This document shows, in pieces, positions 18,562 through 26,542 of a stretch of DNA of 64,000 bases. Position numbers and translations under genes: made by a program. This DNA comes from Paenibacillus periandrae. Lineage in GTDB: Bacteria > Bacillota > Bacilli > Paenibacillales > NBRC-103111. How positions within the stretch are numbered: position 1 is the first letter of the stretch; each line of letters starts with the position of its first letter. The notes under the pieces are model-generated. The model saw nothing but the letters and a program-made list of their open reading frames with translations. It did not search any database and was not told the origin of the DNA. The stretch covers positions 122,260-186,259 of the forward strand of contig NZ_JAJNMU010000023.1 of the NCBI RefSeq assembly GCF_022458865.1. The letters run 5' to 3'.

Positions 18562-19524
18562 TCAATACAGCCCTTGGCCGGTAGTAGCTTTGCTTATCCG
18601 GTTGGCAACTACAAGCATCAGAAACCCGACAATCGATTTGAACAATCCGATGGCGGTTGCGAAGCTGTACTGGCCGTTCAGCAGTCCGGCCCGATAGGCA
18701 TAGGTGTCTATGACGTCGCCAACCGAGTAGGTGGCAGGGGTAAGGAATACATAGATTTGCTCAAAGCCGATATCCAGGATATGACCGATCTTGAGCAGCA
18801 GCAGGATCATCGTAGCCGGTACAAGCTCGGGAGCCGTAATATGCAGAAATTGCTTCCACCGCCCTGCTCCATCGACAGTAGCCGCCTCATACAGCGACGG
18901 GTTAACTCCAGCCAACGCTGCCAGATAAATAATGGTTCCCCAGCCCATCTCCTTCCACATGCCTGTCGAGATGACGATTGTGCGGAAATATCCCGGCTCC
19001 TGCAGGAAATGGATTTCCGCCCCTCCCCATTGCGTCAAGTAATGGTTGAGCAGCCCCGACTGCGAGGACAGCAGCGAGTAGACGAGAGCGAAGATGATGG
19101 TCCACGACAGGAAATGTGGCAAATACAGGATCGTCTGCATCCATTGCTTCATTCGGGTACGGCTGAGCTCGTTCATCATGCAAGCCAATACGATCGGAGC
19201 CGGAAAAGCAAAAATCAATTGGTAAAAGCTGATGATCAATGTATTCACAATCAGACGCTTGAAATTGGGAAACATATACATTTGCTCGAACCACTTAAAG
19301 CCTACCCAATTGCTGTCCGTTATACCTTTGAAAATATTGTAATCCTGAAACGCAATGACGCTCCCGAGCAAAGGCACATAGCGAAATACGATAAAGTAGA
19401 TGATTCCCGGCACGACCATCAAATACAATCCCGGATTGTTTCTTATGTGCCTGAACCAATGGGGCTTCGCCGGTCTGGCTGCCGGCCGATTGCTCTGTAT
19501 GGCACGTGCCATGTTTTGCGTCAT
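18562..19524 (-). CDS. Sugar ABC transporter permease, LplB type
   Basis: First gene of the minus-strand importer operon, about 320 residues. I start it at the ATG at 19524 because AAGGAGGG lies six bases upstream; frames opening further upstream would place that site inside the gene. The EAA loop is seen as EAATVDGAGRWKQF...ITAPEL. It ends KATTGQGLY, the usual LplB tail. Order of the operon: this gene, LplC partner, binding protein, kinase, response regulator. Confidence 0.92.
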   Translation of the reverse strand: MTQNMARAIQSNRPAARPAKPHWFRHIRNNPGLYLMVVPGIIYFIVFRYVPLLGSVIAFQDYNIFKGITDSNWVGFKWFEQMYMFPNFKRLIVNTLIISFYQLIFAFPAPIVLACMMNELSRTRMKQWMQTILYLPHFLSWTIIFALVYSLLSSQSGLLNHYLTQWGGAEIHFLQEPGYFRTIVISTGMWKEMGWGTIIYLAALAGVNPSLYEAATVDGAGRWKQFLHITAPELVPATMILLLLKIGHILDIGFEQIYVFLTPATYSVGDVIDTYAYRAGLLNGQYSFATAIGLFKSIVGFLMLVVANRISKATTGQGLY

Positions 19525-19854
19525 GCTCATCCCTCCTTTTTGACTTGATGAATATCTTGCTGTAGTTAGTGTAAGCTTTGTCAGGGAGATGAACAATCAG
19601 GCAGGATTATGGATTATTGTCTAATGTTATGGAAAACACCTTGCCGATCCCCACACACCGGAGAATTCTTCTTTGTTGTTCCAAGTGCATTATAATTTCC
19701 ATGGCCTTCGTCCATCATTACGAGACTCGGTTTCTTCTTTTCCTTTCTGCGAGGCCTTTTGACGACGCGGCAGGATTCCGGGGAACGCGGCAACATCCAT
19801 GTCGTATACTGACGCATTCCGAAATCGAATTCGGGAGTAAGCCTAAAAAATGTT
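19525..19854. other. Intergenic region without a recognisable gene
   Basis: It should contain the promoter of the importer operon (minus strand). A 67-codon minus-strand frame here has no ribosome site and a basic, low-complexity composition; I do not support it as a gene. Confidence 0.5.
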
Positions 19855-19892
19855 AAAACGCTACTGACATACTGTTGTCAGTAGCGTTTTTT
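19855..19892. terminator. Strong rho-independent terminator
   Basis: AAAACGCTACTGACA and TGTCAGTAGCGTTTT form a near-perfect stem followed by a T run on the + strand and preceded by an A run. No intact plus-strand gene ends here, so it may be left from a lost gene, or may insulate the VOC gene. Confidence 0.8.
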
Positions 19893-19931
19893 TATAATCG
19901 GAGTAAGTAAACATAAAGGAGTGGAAGATAA

Positions 19932-20006
19932 ATGCGAAGTATTCTGGCCCACAAAGATATGATATGGTATTGTATCATTTATTATAGAAAGGATGGTATC
20001 TCATGA
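19932..20006 (+). CDS. Possible 24-residue leader ORF translationally coupled to the VOC gene
   Basis: ATG at 19932 is preceded by AAGGAG (start of an AAAGGAGTGG run) at a usable distance. The frame runs 24 codons and stops with a TGA that overlaps the start codon of the VOC gene (ATGA). The peptide (MRSILAHKDMIWYC, then IIYYRKDGIS) resembles nothing I know. The arrangement fits a short coupled leader, but the same bases also hold an inverted repeat that may be an operator, so translation is uncertain. Confidence 0.35.
   Translation: MRSILAHKDMIWYCIIYYRKDGIS
19959..19978. promoter_or_regulatory. Candidate operator upstream of the VOC gene
   Basis: ATGATA and TATCAT flank an 8-base spacer about 25 bases before the VOC start. 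The symmetry suggests a dimeric repressor site; no cognate regulator can be named. Confidence 0.35.
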
Positions 20007-20407
20007 ATTTTGCTTCTGTACGTATCATTACCGACGACGTAGATCGCCTCGTCGAGTTCTATGAGAAAGTCATGGGTGTTTCGGCGGAACGCCCCGCGCC
20101 CGTCTTTGCCGAACTCGTTGTGCCGTCATGCACCTTGGCCATCGGCCACTCCCAGACCGTGCAACTGTTCGGTGCTGGTTCCGCAGTGGCAGCCGATAAT
20201 CACACTGTCATCATCGAGTTCCGCGTCCACGATGTCGATGCCGAATACGAGCGCTTGAAGCCGTTTGTCGACGTGTGGGTAAAGGAACCAACGACGATGC
20301 CGTGGGGGAACCGTGCTGTGCTGTTTCGCGATCCCGACGGTAATCTGGTTAACCTCTTCACGCCGGTAACCGAGGAAGCGATCAAACGGTTCAGCGGTAG
20401 GAGTTGA
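20003..20407 (+). CDS. VOC-family (glyoxalase/dioxygenase-like) protein
   Basis: A 134-residue cytoplasmic protein of the vicinal oxygen chelate superfamily. It shows the paired beta-alpha-beta-beta-beta layout: VRIITDDVDRLVEFYEKVMG at the start, IIEFRVHDVDAEYERLK in the middle and AVLFRDPDGNLVNLFTP at the end, where the metal-ligand glutamate normally sits. Members act as glyoxalases, dioxygenases or antibiotic-binding proteins; the specific role cannot be told. AAAGGA precedes ATG. Its 3' end overlaps the convergent efflux permease gene by 17 bases. Confidence 0.85.
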   Translation: MNFASVRIITDDVDRLVEFYEKVMGVSAERPAPVFAELVVPSCTLAIGHSQTVQLFGAGSAVAADNHTVIIEFRVHDVDAEYERLKPFVDVWVKEPTTMPWGNRAVLFRDPDGNLVNLFTPVTEEAIKRFSGRS

Positions 20408-21569
20408 CGGACAAAGCTCCCGAATCGACATTCTGCTCGGCCAAGGAGTTTGATTTTCTCGCTTCCCGCAGCACCATTAGTCCGATCAATAACGAGGCGG
20501 CGCCAATAATGATCAGTAATGCCCCGAGCTCCAAGCTGTAGGCCGTTAGGGCCCCATTCCGGAATGCCATTCCGCGAATCAATCGGTTCAGCCAGTTCAT
20601 CGGCAGCACCCATGCCGTGACTTGAAAAAAAGTTGGCATCGCAAGCGGAGTCAGTTGAATGCCGGTAACAAGGAACGAAGGGTACAGAAGGATACTCATC
20701 CGTGAACTGACTTTGGACACATCCTTAGCTGTGTAACCGAGCACCATTCCCAGCAGAGACAAGGCAAAGGAGTACAGCAGCAAAGGGATAATAAAGAGGT
20801 AGGGCTCCGCCTCAAATCGCAAGCCCCCTACTTGCTTCAGTAAACCATAACTGAGGAGCAAGGAGACTGTGCTAAGCACGGCGTAAGGCACACTGCGAAC
20901 CCACAGCCCAGCGGGCGATGTCCCGTTCGCGAACAGCCTCCCTTCTTTTCGAAGACGTGGGGCTACGGCTCCTGCTGCACCAGTCAAGAGCATTAATACG
21001 ATGATATTAACAAATCCGATAACCATTGTGCCGATAAAGCTTGTCGTCGGGTTATACAGCATTCGCTGGACGAGCGTTAAGGGAGATATAATACCCTGTG
21101 CCGTTTGGGCATCCATCCCTTTTTGAGATAGTCCGGTCATGGATATCGTCATATTTTCCATCGTAATGATTTCCTGAATACCGGTTCTAATACCGGTTAG
21201 CCCTGAGGGCATTGTGTTATCCATGAAAACTCCGATATTGGAAGACTTCCCTTGCGCTCTGCGCAGCTCCAATTGTTCAGGAAGGAAGATGACGGCTACG
21301 GCCTGTTCATTTGCCAGCAAGGTATCAGGATTCATGCGGCTGGGAAATACATTCGTGACCTTCATATATTGGGATGTATTTATTTTGGCGGTTAACTGCC
21401 GTGAATAAGAACTATGGTCCTCATCAATGACAATAACCGGTGATTTATTAATTTGATTTTTCGAAAACATCAATCCAAAGAACAGTGCCGAAATTAACGG
21501 GGCAACAAAAATAACGATTAAAAACTTACTGTCCGCTACGTACCTCCACTCCTCAGTCAGCGATTTCAT
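20391..21569 (-). CDS. ABC-2-type transporter permease
   Basis: A 392-residue inner-membrane protein of the YhhJ/ABC2_membrane_3 kind. It has one N-terminal helix (~20-35), a large extracytoplasmic region (~40-170, starting PVIVIDEDHSSYSRQL) and five or six C-terminal helices (~175-370). Together with the adaptor gene that overlaps its start by 17 bases it looks like an efflux pump for a small molecule. No ABC ATPase gene is adjacent, so the ATPase is either elsewhere or lost. Convergent overlap with the VOC gene. Confidence 0.85.
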   Translation of the reverse strand: MKSLTEEWRYVADSKFLIVIFVAPLISALFFGLMFSKNQINKSPVIVIDEDHSSYSRQLTAKINTSQYMKVTNVFPSRMNPDTLLANEQAVAVIFLPEQLELRRAQGKSSNIGVFMDNTMPSGLTGIRTGIQEIITMENMTISMTGLSQKGMDAQTAQGIISPLTLVQRMLYNPTTSFIGTMVIGFVNIIVLMLLTGAAGAVAPRLRKEGRLFANGTSPAGLWVRSVPYAVLSTVSLLLSYGLLKQVGGLRFEAEPYLFIIPLLLYSFALSLLGMVLGYTAKDVSKVSSRMSILLYPSFLVTGIQLTPLAMPTFFQVTAWVLPMNWLNRLIRGMAFRNGALTAYSLELGALLIIIGAASLLIGLMVLREARKSNSLAEQNVDSGALSVNSYR

Positions 21570-22185
21570 CGAAATCCACCTCCGCCGTCATACCCGGGAG
21601 AAGATCAGCATTTGAAGGTACGGAAATTCGGACGACAAACATGCTCACGTCCGCTTGCCCTTTCTCTCTTGTCATGCGCAAGCTGGCAAACTGAGGAGCG
21701 GCTGCAATCGAAGCGACAGTGCCTTCTACCTCAATCGGACGGTTCAGATAGGGGAAATGGATTTTAACGGTCTGGTTAAGCTTAAGTTTCTCAATTTGGC
21801 CTTCCTGTACGAAGAGGTCCGTATAATATTCCGTCTTTTGCACAACGGCGACGGGCATTCCCGGCATCAGCTGCTCTCCGGACTTTACAGCGATTCGGTT
21901 AACCAGCCCGTCATCCGGCGATAATACTTTTTCCTCGCTTCCTTCTGCGGACTTCAATTTGAATAAAATATCTCCCTTTTTAACAAAATCGCCAATTCCC
22001 GCATGTACCTGCTCGAGGGTGCCCGGCTTTTTATCATAAACGATCGTTTTCGATTCTGCATCCAGTACGCCTTGTTTACGATTCTCGGCCTGGCTCACAG
22101 CATCTTTCCCTTTTGCCACGAGCAGCGAACCTCCTGCGATCAGTACAAGTGCAATTACAACATATAAAATCCATTTTGGCTTCAT
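21553..22185 (-). CDS. HlyD-family efflux adaptor (biotin-lipoyl-like)
   Basis: A 210-residue protein with one N-terminal membrane anchor (residues ~5-24) and an extracytoplasmic barrel-sandwich hybrid: GTLEQVHAGIGDFVKKGDIL and VNRIAVKSGEQLMPGMPV are the two lipoyl-like halves. A beta-barrel segment (VKIHFPYLNRPIEVEG) follows. It has almost no coiled coil, as expected for a Gram-positive adaptor. It is translationally coupled to the ABC-2 permease by a 17-base overlap. Confidence 0.85.
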   Translation of the reverse strand: MKPKWILYVVIALVLIAGGSLLVAKGKDAVSQAENRKQGVLDAESKTIVYDKKPGTLEQVHAGIGDFVKKGDILFKLKSAEGSEEKVLSPDDGLVNRIAVKSGEQLMPGMPVAVVQKTEYYTDLFVQEGQIEKLKLNQTVKIHFPYLNRPIEVEGTVASIAAAPQFASLRMTREKGQADVSMFVVRISVPSNADLLPGMTAEVDFDEIAD

Positions 22186-22223
22186 ATTTATGTCTCTTCC
22201 TTTCCTTATAAATCCAATTTTTT

Positions 22224-23455
22224 CTATTTTTTCTTGCTTATCGTCATTTTTTTAATCGCGTTCTCCGCAGCCTCCATCATCACTTCACCCAGAGTGGGAT
22301 GAGGATGAATCGTCATTGCAAGATCTTCGACAGTCGCTCCCATCTCGATGGCTAATGTCAGCTCAGATATGAGCGTTGACGCCTCTACGCCAACGATTTG
22401 TGCACCTAGTACAACTCCTGATATTTGATCCGCTACAATTTTCACAAACCCCTCGGTTTCTTTCAGCGCAAGGGCTCTTCCGTTAATGCCGAATGCGGAT
22501 TTGCCCGTAATCGCTAGAATGCCTTTTTCCTTGCTCTCCGTCTCCGTTAGGCCAACGCTTGCGAGCTCCGGTTCGGAAAAGACGACAAGCGGAATGGCTT
22601 TATGATCAATAATGGAAGATTCCCCCGCAATAGCTTCCGCCGCCACCTTCGCCTCATACGCAGCTTTGTGGGCAAGAGCCGGACCTGTTCGAATATCCCC
22701 GATTGCAAACACATGCGGAACCTTCGTTCTGCATTGTTCGTCCGTCTCGATCAGTCCTCTGGCCGCTGCCTGCAAGCCAATACGTTCAAGTCCTAATTCC
22801 CCATCCGTATTCGGTCTTCTGCCAACAGTAACCAATACATATTCCGCTTGAATAAAATGCTGCTCCTGCCCTTTCATGTAATGGAGCGTTAACCCATCCG
22901 CTCCCTGTTCGACTTTTGCTGCCTTAGCATCCGTTATGACAGTTACCCCGTCTTTGTTCAACTGCCGAACTACAGGAGCAACCAGGTCCGCCTCAAATCC
23001 AGGAAGCACTTGTCCGCCTCCTTCGAGAATGGTCACCCTGGTACCGAATTTGGCATAAATCTGTCCCAATTCAACGCCGATGTAGCCGCCGCCTACGACC
23101 ACCAGGCTTGCTGGCAGTTTAGGGACAATGCTTCCGTGGATGACAAGATACGCCCGCCATACGGCAGCGCCTCCAGCTCAATCGGGCGAGAACCCGTGGC
23201 CAAAATGACGTTTTTAAATGAAAATTTTTGTTCGATTTCCTGCTGTTTGACCACCACCGTGCGCTCATCAATGAAGCTTGCTTCTCCTTGGAGGAACGTA
23301 ACTCCAGCTGTTTTTAACAGAAATTGAACGCCGTCGACCTGATTGCGCTCGACAACCGCCGTTTTCATCCCGAGCTGTGCAGATCGCAGCGCCGCCGCGT
23401 AACCTCCTGGGCCTGATCCGATTACCAAAGTATCTACCGGTTCTAATTGGATCAT
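22224..23455 (-). pseudogene. lpdA: Dihydrolipoyl dehydrogenase, inactivated
   Basis: Two adjacent frames together give most of a dihydrolipoyl dehydrogenase. The N-terminal frame (23093-23455) has the FAD motif VIGSGPGGYAAALRSAQLG. It then jumps from VVERNQ to VDGVQFLLK, losing the segment that should carry the redox-active cysteine pair. A frameshift near 23118-23126 separates it from the C-terminal frame (22224-23102), which has the NAD motif VVVGGGYIGVELG, the second FAD motif FAIGDI and the dimer-interface TIHPHPTLGEV. Both lesions would abolish activity. It heads the minus-strand operon that continues into the efflux genes. Confidence 0.9.
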
Positions 23456-23477
23456 TGTTGTATATCTCCTGTCTAAA

Positions 23478-23495
23478 ATATTATGAACGTAATAT
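23478..23495. promoter_or_regulatory. Candidate TetR operator in the divergent lpdA/TetR region
   Basis: ATATTA-tgaacg-TAATAT is an inverted repeat within an AT-rich divergent spacer, just upstream of the lpdA start. It could bind the adjacent TetR protein and control the efflux operon. Inferred only. Confidence 0.35.
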
Positions 23496-23574
23496 ATTAT
23501 AAATCATCATATTTTAAAACCGTCAATAGCCTCTCTTGTTTTGCCTTACTTGCAACGGTTTTTATTAAAGAAAA

Positions 23575-23603
23575 TTGACACCCTTAATTATGATGTCTAT
23601 AAT
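23575..23603 (+). promoter_or_regulatory. Sigma-A promoter of the TetR gene
   Basis: A perfect TTGACA and a perfect TATAAT are separated by 17 bases and lie about 40 bases upstream of the TetR start codon. Confidence 0.8.
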
Positions 23604-23641
23604 ATTTTAAAAATGGATTAGTATGAAGGAGTGTGTTTTGG

Positions 23642-24220
23642 ATGCCCTATCCTGAAGGTCATAAATTAAAAGTTCGCGGCCGGATTATTGAAAGTGCCGC
23701 CAAAGCTTTTCGTACGAACGGAATTCGCGAGATCAGCGTTCCGGTCATTATGAAGGGGGCAGGTTTAACGCATGGGGGATTTTATTCACACTTTGACAAT
23801 AAAGAGCAGCTGGTTTCGGAAACCTGCCGGTATGCCATAAGCGATACAATAACACTGCTGAAGAAGGCTGTGGATCAGGCGAGGGAAGAATCGAAGATTG
23901 ATGCTGTTATCAATTTTTATTTAAGTGCGTATCATCGTGATCAAACTGAGATCGGCTGCATTCTCCCCTCCCTTTCCGGTGAAATATCGCGAGCTTCCGA
24001 AGAAGTGCGTCAGGTCTTTATGCAAGAGATGCAGCGAATGATTGACTTTATTTGTGATCTGGCGAAAATCGACCATTCTGCGGGCAATGCTGTCATGAGC
24101 CTCATGGTCGGCACGATTGTGCTGGCACGATCGGTAAGCGACCCCGAGCTGAGCGACAGCCTTCTATCGGCAGGGAAACAAAATGCTAAAGAGCTGATTA
24201 AGTTCAGGCAGCAAGGTTAA
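23642..24220 (+). CDS. TetR/AcrR-family regulator
   Basis: A 192-residue repressor. The N-terminal HTH is typical: VRGRIIESAAKAFRTNGI, then THGGFYSHFDNKEQLV, the recognition helix of the YxaF/LmrA-like subgroup. The C-terminal ligand domain follows (AYHRDQTEIGCILPSLSGEI). I chose ATG 23642 because AAGGAG lies ten bases upstream; GTG 23633 is too close to it. Divergent from lpdA and the efflux operon, which it may regulate. Confidence 0.88.
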   Translation: MPYPEGHKLKVRGRIIESAAKAFRTNGIREISVPVIMKGAGLTHGGFYSHFDNKEQLVSETCRYAISDTITLLKKAVDQAREESKIDAVINFYLSAYHRDQTEIGCILPSLSGEISRASEEVRQVFMQEMQRMIDFICDLAKIDHSAGNAVMSLMVGTIVLARSVSDPELSDSLLSAGKQNAKELIKFRQQG

Positions 24221-24234
24221 ATAAATTGGGGCTA

Positions 24235-24762
24235 TCAAAAAATAAGAGAGACAATCGGGAGGTCAGCCCCTTGTCCACACCACCATACGAGTATACTTCG
24301 CTTAAGGGCCTTATCAAAGTTCGGTTTCTGACCCTCCAAATCCCTTATCCTGATGCCAAGGATCCACTTACCGAGGGTGGTTCCCCACAATTTTAGTAGG
24401 CATGCCTCATAAGGTATGGATAGAATAAGAATCATAATGCCCAGAAATAACCCGCTAAAACGGGTATTAAAGAAGTCCATCGGGACAAAGACCATAAGAA
24501 TACCCAGTAGGAAGCCTAAAATTATCATATCAAATCCGCGTGCCCAATAACGGACCCATGGACGTACACCATCAATTGCAGATTTCTGGAAATGCAGCTT
24601 TGCAAATGATTCAGCTGCATTCCATTCCGATTCATTCCACTTAACACTTGTATCGCGTTTCAATTCGCCGCTTTGAATCAAACTATTCATCTCATTCGTT
24701 GTGAAAGGGCCATTTTCCTGACCGCCCTGCTTATAAAACCATCCTTGATCCTCTTGTACCAT
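24235..24762 (-). CDS. GYF_2/RDD-domain membrane protein, C-terminus shortened
   Basis: A 175-residue protein. Residues 1-55 form a GYF_2-type domain (WFYKQGGQENGPFTTNEMN). Residues ~66-170 form an RDD membrane domain with the family arginine and aspartates (VRYWARGFDMII) and GTTLGKWILGIRIRD. It ends just after PIVSLIF, before the conserved tail I expect in RDD proteins, so the 3' end may have been lost. The start follows a GGGGGG stretch. Function of the family is unknown. Confidence 0.72.
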   Translation of the reverse strand: MVQEDQGWFYKQGGQENGPFTTNEMNSLIQSGELKRDTSVKWNESEWNAAESFAKLHFQKSAIDGVRPWVRYWARGFDMIILGFLLGILMVFVPMDFFNTRFSGLFLGIMILILSIPYEACLLKLWGTTLGKWILGIRIRDLEGQKPNFDKALKRSILVWWCGQGADLPIVSLIF

Positions 24763-24778
24763 TCGGAACCCCCCAAAT

Positions 24779-25055
24779 AATAAGATCTCATTTTGATAAG
24801 CTCAGGCGATGGCGATACCATATCCATTAAACGCTTGTGCAAATCATATATTTCTTTCGATTCAACACTAAGAAATGTTACTGCTGTTCCGAAGGTCGCT
24901 GGCTCAGACAGCGTTAAGTTGGAAGCTTTGAAACGATGAACATGTTATCCTTACATTTTCAAGCCATCTCATATCTTTTGTAAGTCCACTTTGAGTTTTT
25001 ACAGTGATGTGGGGCTCTACAACATCCCTAAGGCGATTGCTAGCCCATTGATTTT
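24779..25055 (-). pseudogene. Remnant of a 2'-5' RNA ligase-family gene
   Basis: The minus strand encodes RDVVEPHITVKTQSGLT in one frame. After a frameshift near 24910-24928 a second frame gives LSEPATFGTAVTFLSVESKE and continues to about 24779. The PHITVK motif with its catalytic histidine and the VES helix are typical of 2'-5' RNA ligase/cyclic phosphodiesterase-fold proteins. There is no start codon, and the second H-x-T motif is absent. It lies upstream of the RDD gene. Confidence 0.65.
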
Positions 25056-25152
25056 TTTGTGAAGAAGGGGTTCAGCAACATTTTAACGAAATTATACGCT
25101 ATAAGCTTTATCGAGTATATAATGATAATTGAATAGGAGGTGCTGTATCTAA

Positions 25153-25329
25153 ATGGAATTTATAGAAACAGGAATAAAACTATTTGTGTTTATAATATTT
25201 ATTTCACTACTCTTTAGTTTCGTAGGGTTCCTAGTCCAAAAATATCTAAGTGACTTCTTTCAAGTTTCTTCTAAAATAACAATAAAAATATTTAGTTTAC
25301 TTAAAGGAGTTTTTCTAAAAACAAGCTGA
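25153..25329 (+). CDS. Small membrane protein, 58 residues
   Basis: An uninterrupted 58-codon frame with a near-perfect ribosome site (AGGAGGTG) ten bases before ATG. The peptide has one long hydrophobic helix at about residues 9-28 (IKLFVFIIFISLLFSFVGFL) and a lysine-rich, amphipathic C-terminal half. This resembles holin-like or toxin-like small membrane proteins, but I do not recognise the family. Base composition is very AT-rich. It stands alone between the RNA-ligase remnant and the stalk-protein terminator. Confidence 0.6.
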   Translation: MEFIETGIKLFVFIIFISLLFSFVGFLVQKYLSDFFQVSSKITIKIFSLLKGVFLKTS

Positions 25330-25507
25330 TCATATGGTCAGCCCTTGCAGCCTGTTGAGAAACCTCTCTACTCTAAACATATGTCCGCTAATGCTTAGCG
25401 TATAAAAAACGCTGTTATCTAGACGAACATGCAAAAAGCAAACCTTTGGAATATAAGGCTCTGTACATTGTTTACATGTATTTAATGTATTTTTGAGTGA
25501 GTATCAC

Positions 25508-25554
25508 AAAAAGCAGACCAAAACTGGAACAATTCCGTCTTGGCCTGCTTTTTT
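25508..25554. terminator. Bidirectional terminator
   Basis: AAAAAGCAG-a-CCAA pairs with TTGG-c-CTGCTTTTT, with one mismatch and U-runs in both directions. It serves the minus-strand stalk-protein gene and possibly the small ORF on the + strand. Confidence 0.75.
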
Positions 25555-25578
25555 CTGTCATTTAACCATCATTCTCCG

Positions 25579-26271
25579 TTACTTCAAAAGATTATGGTAA
25601 TTGGGGAGAAAGTCATCCTTAACGGGCCCTCTAAGATGTTCAAAATTTTTAAGCTCAACTCCAGCCGGCGTGATCCGATATGTAAGTTCATCTTCGCCGA
25701 CAGGTATATGAGGACCGACTATGGGTTGAGCATCAATTGTGATTAAAAAATCAAAACCACGGGAAGCAGCTACTCTTTCAAGACTCTTCACATTTACATA
25801 ATCCGGATGAATAACTGGTGGTACTATAATTACATCTGCGTATACCTCAGCAAGCTTCTCTTGTATATGCGGAAGTAGACTTATGACCAGCATATCTTGT
25901 AATTGCAGTTCCCTTGAGTCCTCAAGTGGCTTATTGCCAGATGCATTTGAGGTTTGCTCTGAAAGAGCCTTTTCAGCAACATATTGAACATCTATTTTAT
26001 GTTTGTTATCTGTCTCAGGAGAGGCTTGTGTGTATTTTACAAGAGCACCACTGCTCTCAACGAATAAACGAAGAGGTACATATGCCTTGTTATTATAGTT
26101 AAGCACCTCTTCACCTTCCTGTAGTTGTACTTCTTTGGAGAATCCGTTAGCTAGAAAAAAAGTAACCTTACTTGGAAAGATTGTTGCTTCAATTACACTC
26201 GAAGCAAATACAGACGTTGTTGCCATTAAGAAAGCACCACACAACACACCTACAATAAAATGTTTCTTCAA
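25579..26271 (-). CDS. Secreted stalk-domain (copper amine oxidase N-terminal-like) protein
   Basis: A 230-residue secreted protein. Residues 1-23 are a signal peptide ending VFA-S. The next ~60 residues match the 'stalk' domain common in Paenibacillus exoproteins (ATIFPSKVTFFLANG, then LNYNNKAYVPLRLFVESSG). The rest, with an aspartate-rich PHIPVGEDELTYRITPAGVE segment, is not recognised. No catalytic residues of amine oxidases are present. A paralogous stalk domain occurs at 28481-29239. Single-gene unit with a downstream terminator. Confidence 0.8.
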   Translation of the reverse strand: MKKHFIVGVLCGAFLMATTSVFASSVIEATIFPSKVTFFLANGFSKEVQLQEGEEVLNYNNKAYVPLRLFVESSGALVKYTQASPETDNKHKIDVQYVAEKALSEQTSNASGNKPLEDSRELQLQDMLVISLLPHIQEKLAEVYADVIIVPPVIHPDYVNVKSLERVAASRGFDFLITIDAQPIVGPHIPVGEDELTYRITPAGVELKNFEHLRGPVKDDFLPNYHNLLK

Positions 26272-26542
26272 TTCGTCCTCTCCTCTTCAAATGTAAATTC
26301 TTCTATCCATTTGACGAAGCGAATGTATTGTTAGTTTCAAACACGTATAAATTCCAAAATCGCAATGATAACGGGGTCCGCAGCAGTCGCAGATCCCGCT
26401 TCAATTGATTGAACTATCATATTCTGTTCGTAGGTTTTCGGATGAAAAGAACTTTATCTCATTCTCATTTCATTCCTTCCAATTTCCTTGCGAATCGCGA
26501 AGATGCGATGTTTTTTTTGTGACCTTCTTCATTTATCTAACA

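Noticed and set aside
18496..19548. Plus-strand frame of 350 codons
   Set aside because: Antisense to a clear LplB-type permease; no ribosome site, arginine/histidine/glutamine-rich composition typical of shadow frames.
26363..26443. Minus-strand micro-frame MIVQSIEAGSATAA...
   Set aside because: Protein-like wording but no ribosome site and no homologue known to me; too weak to list.
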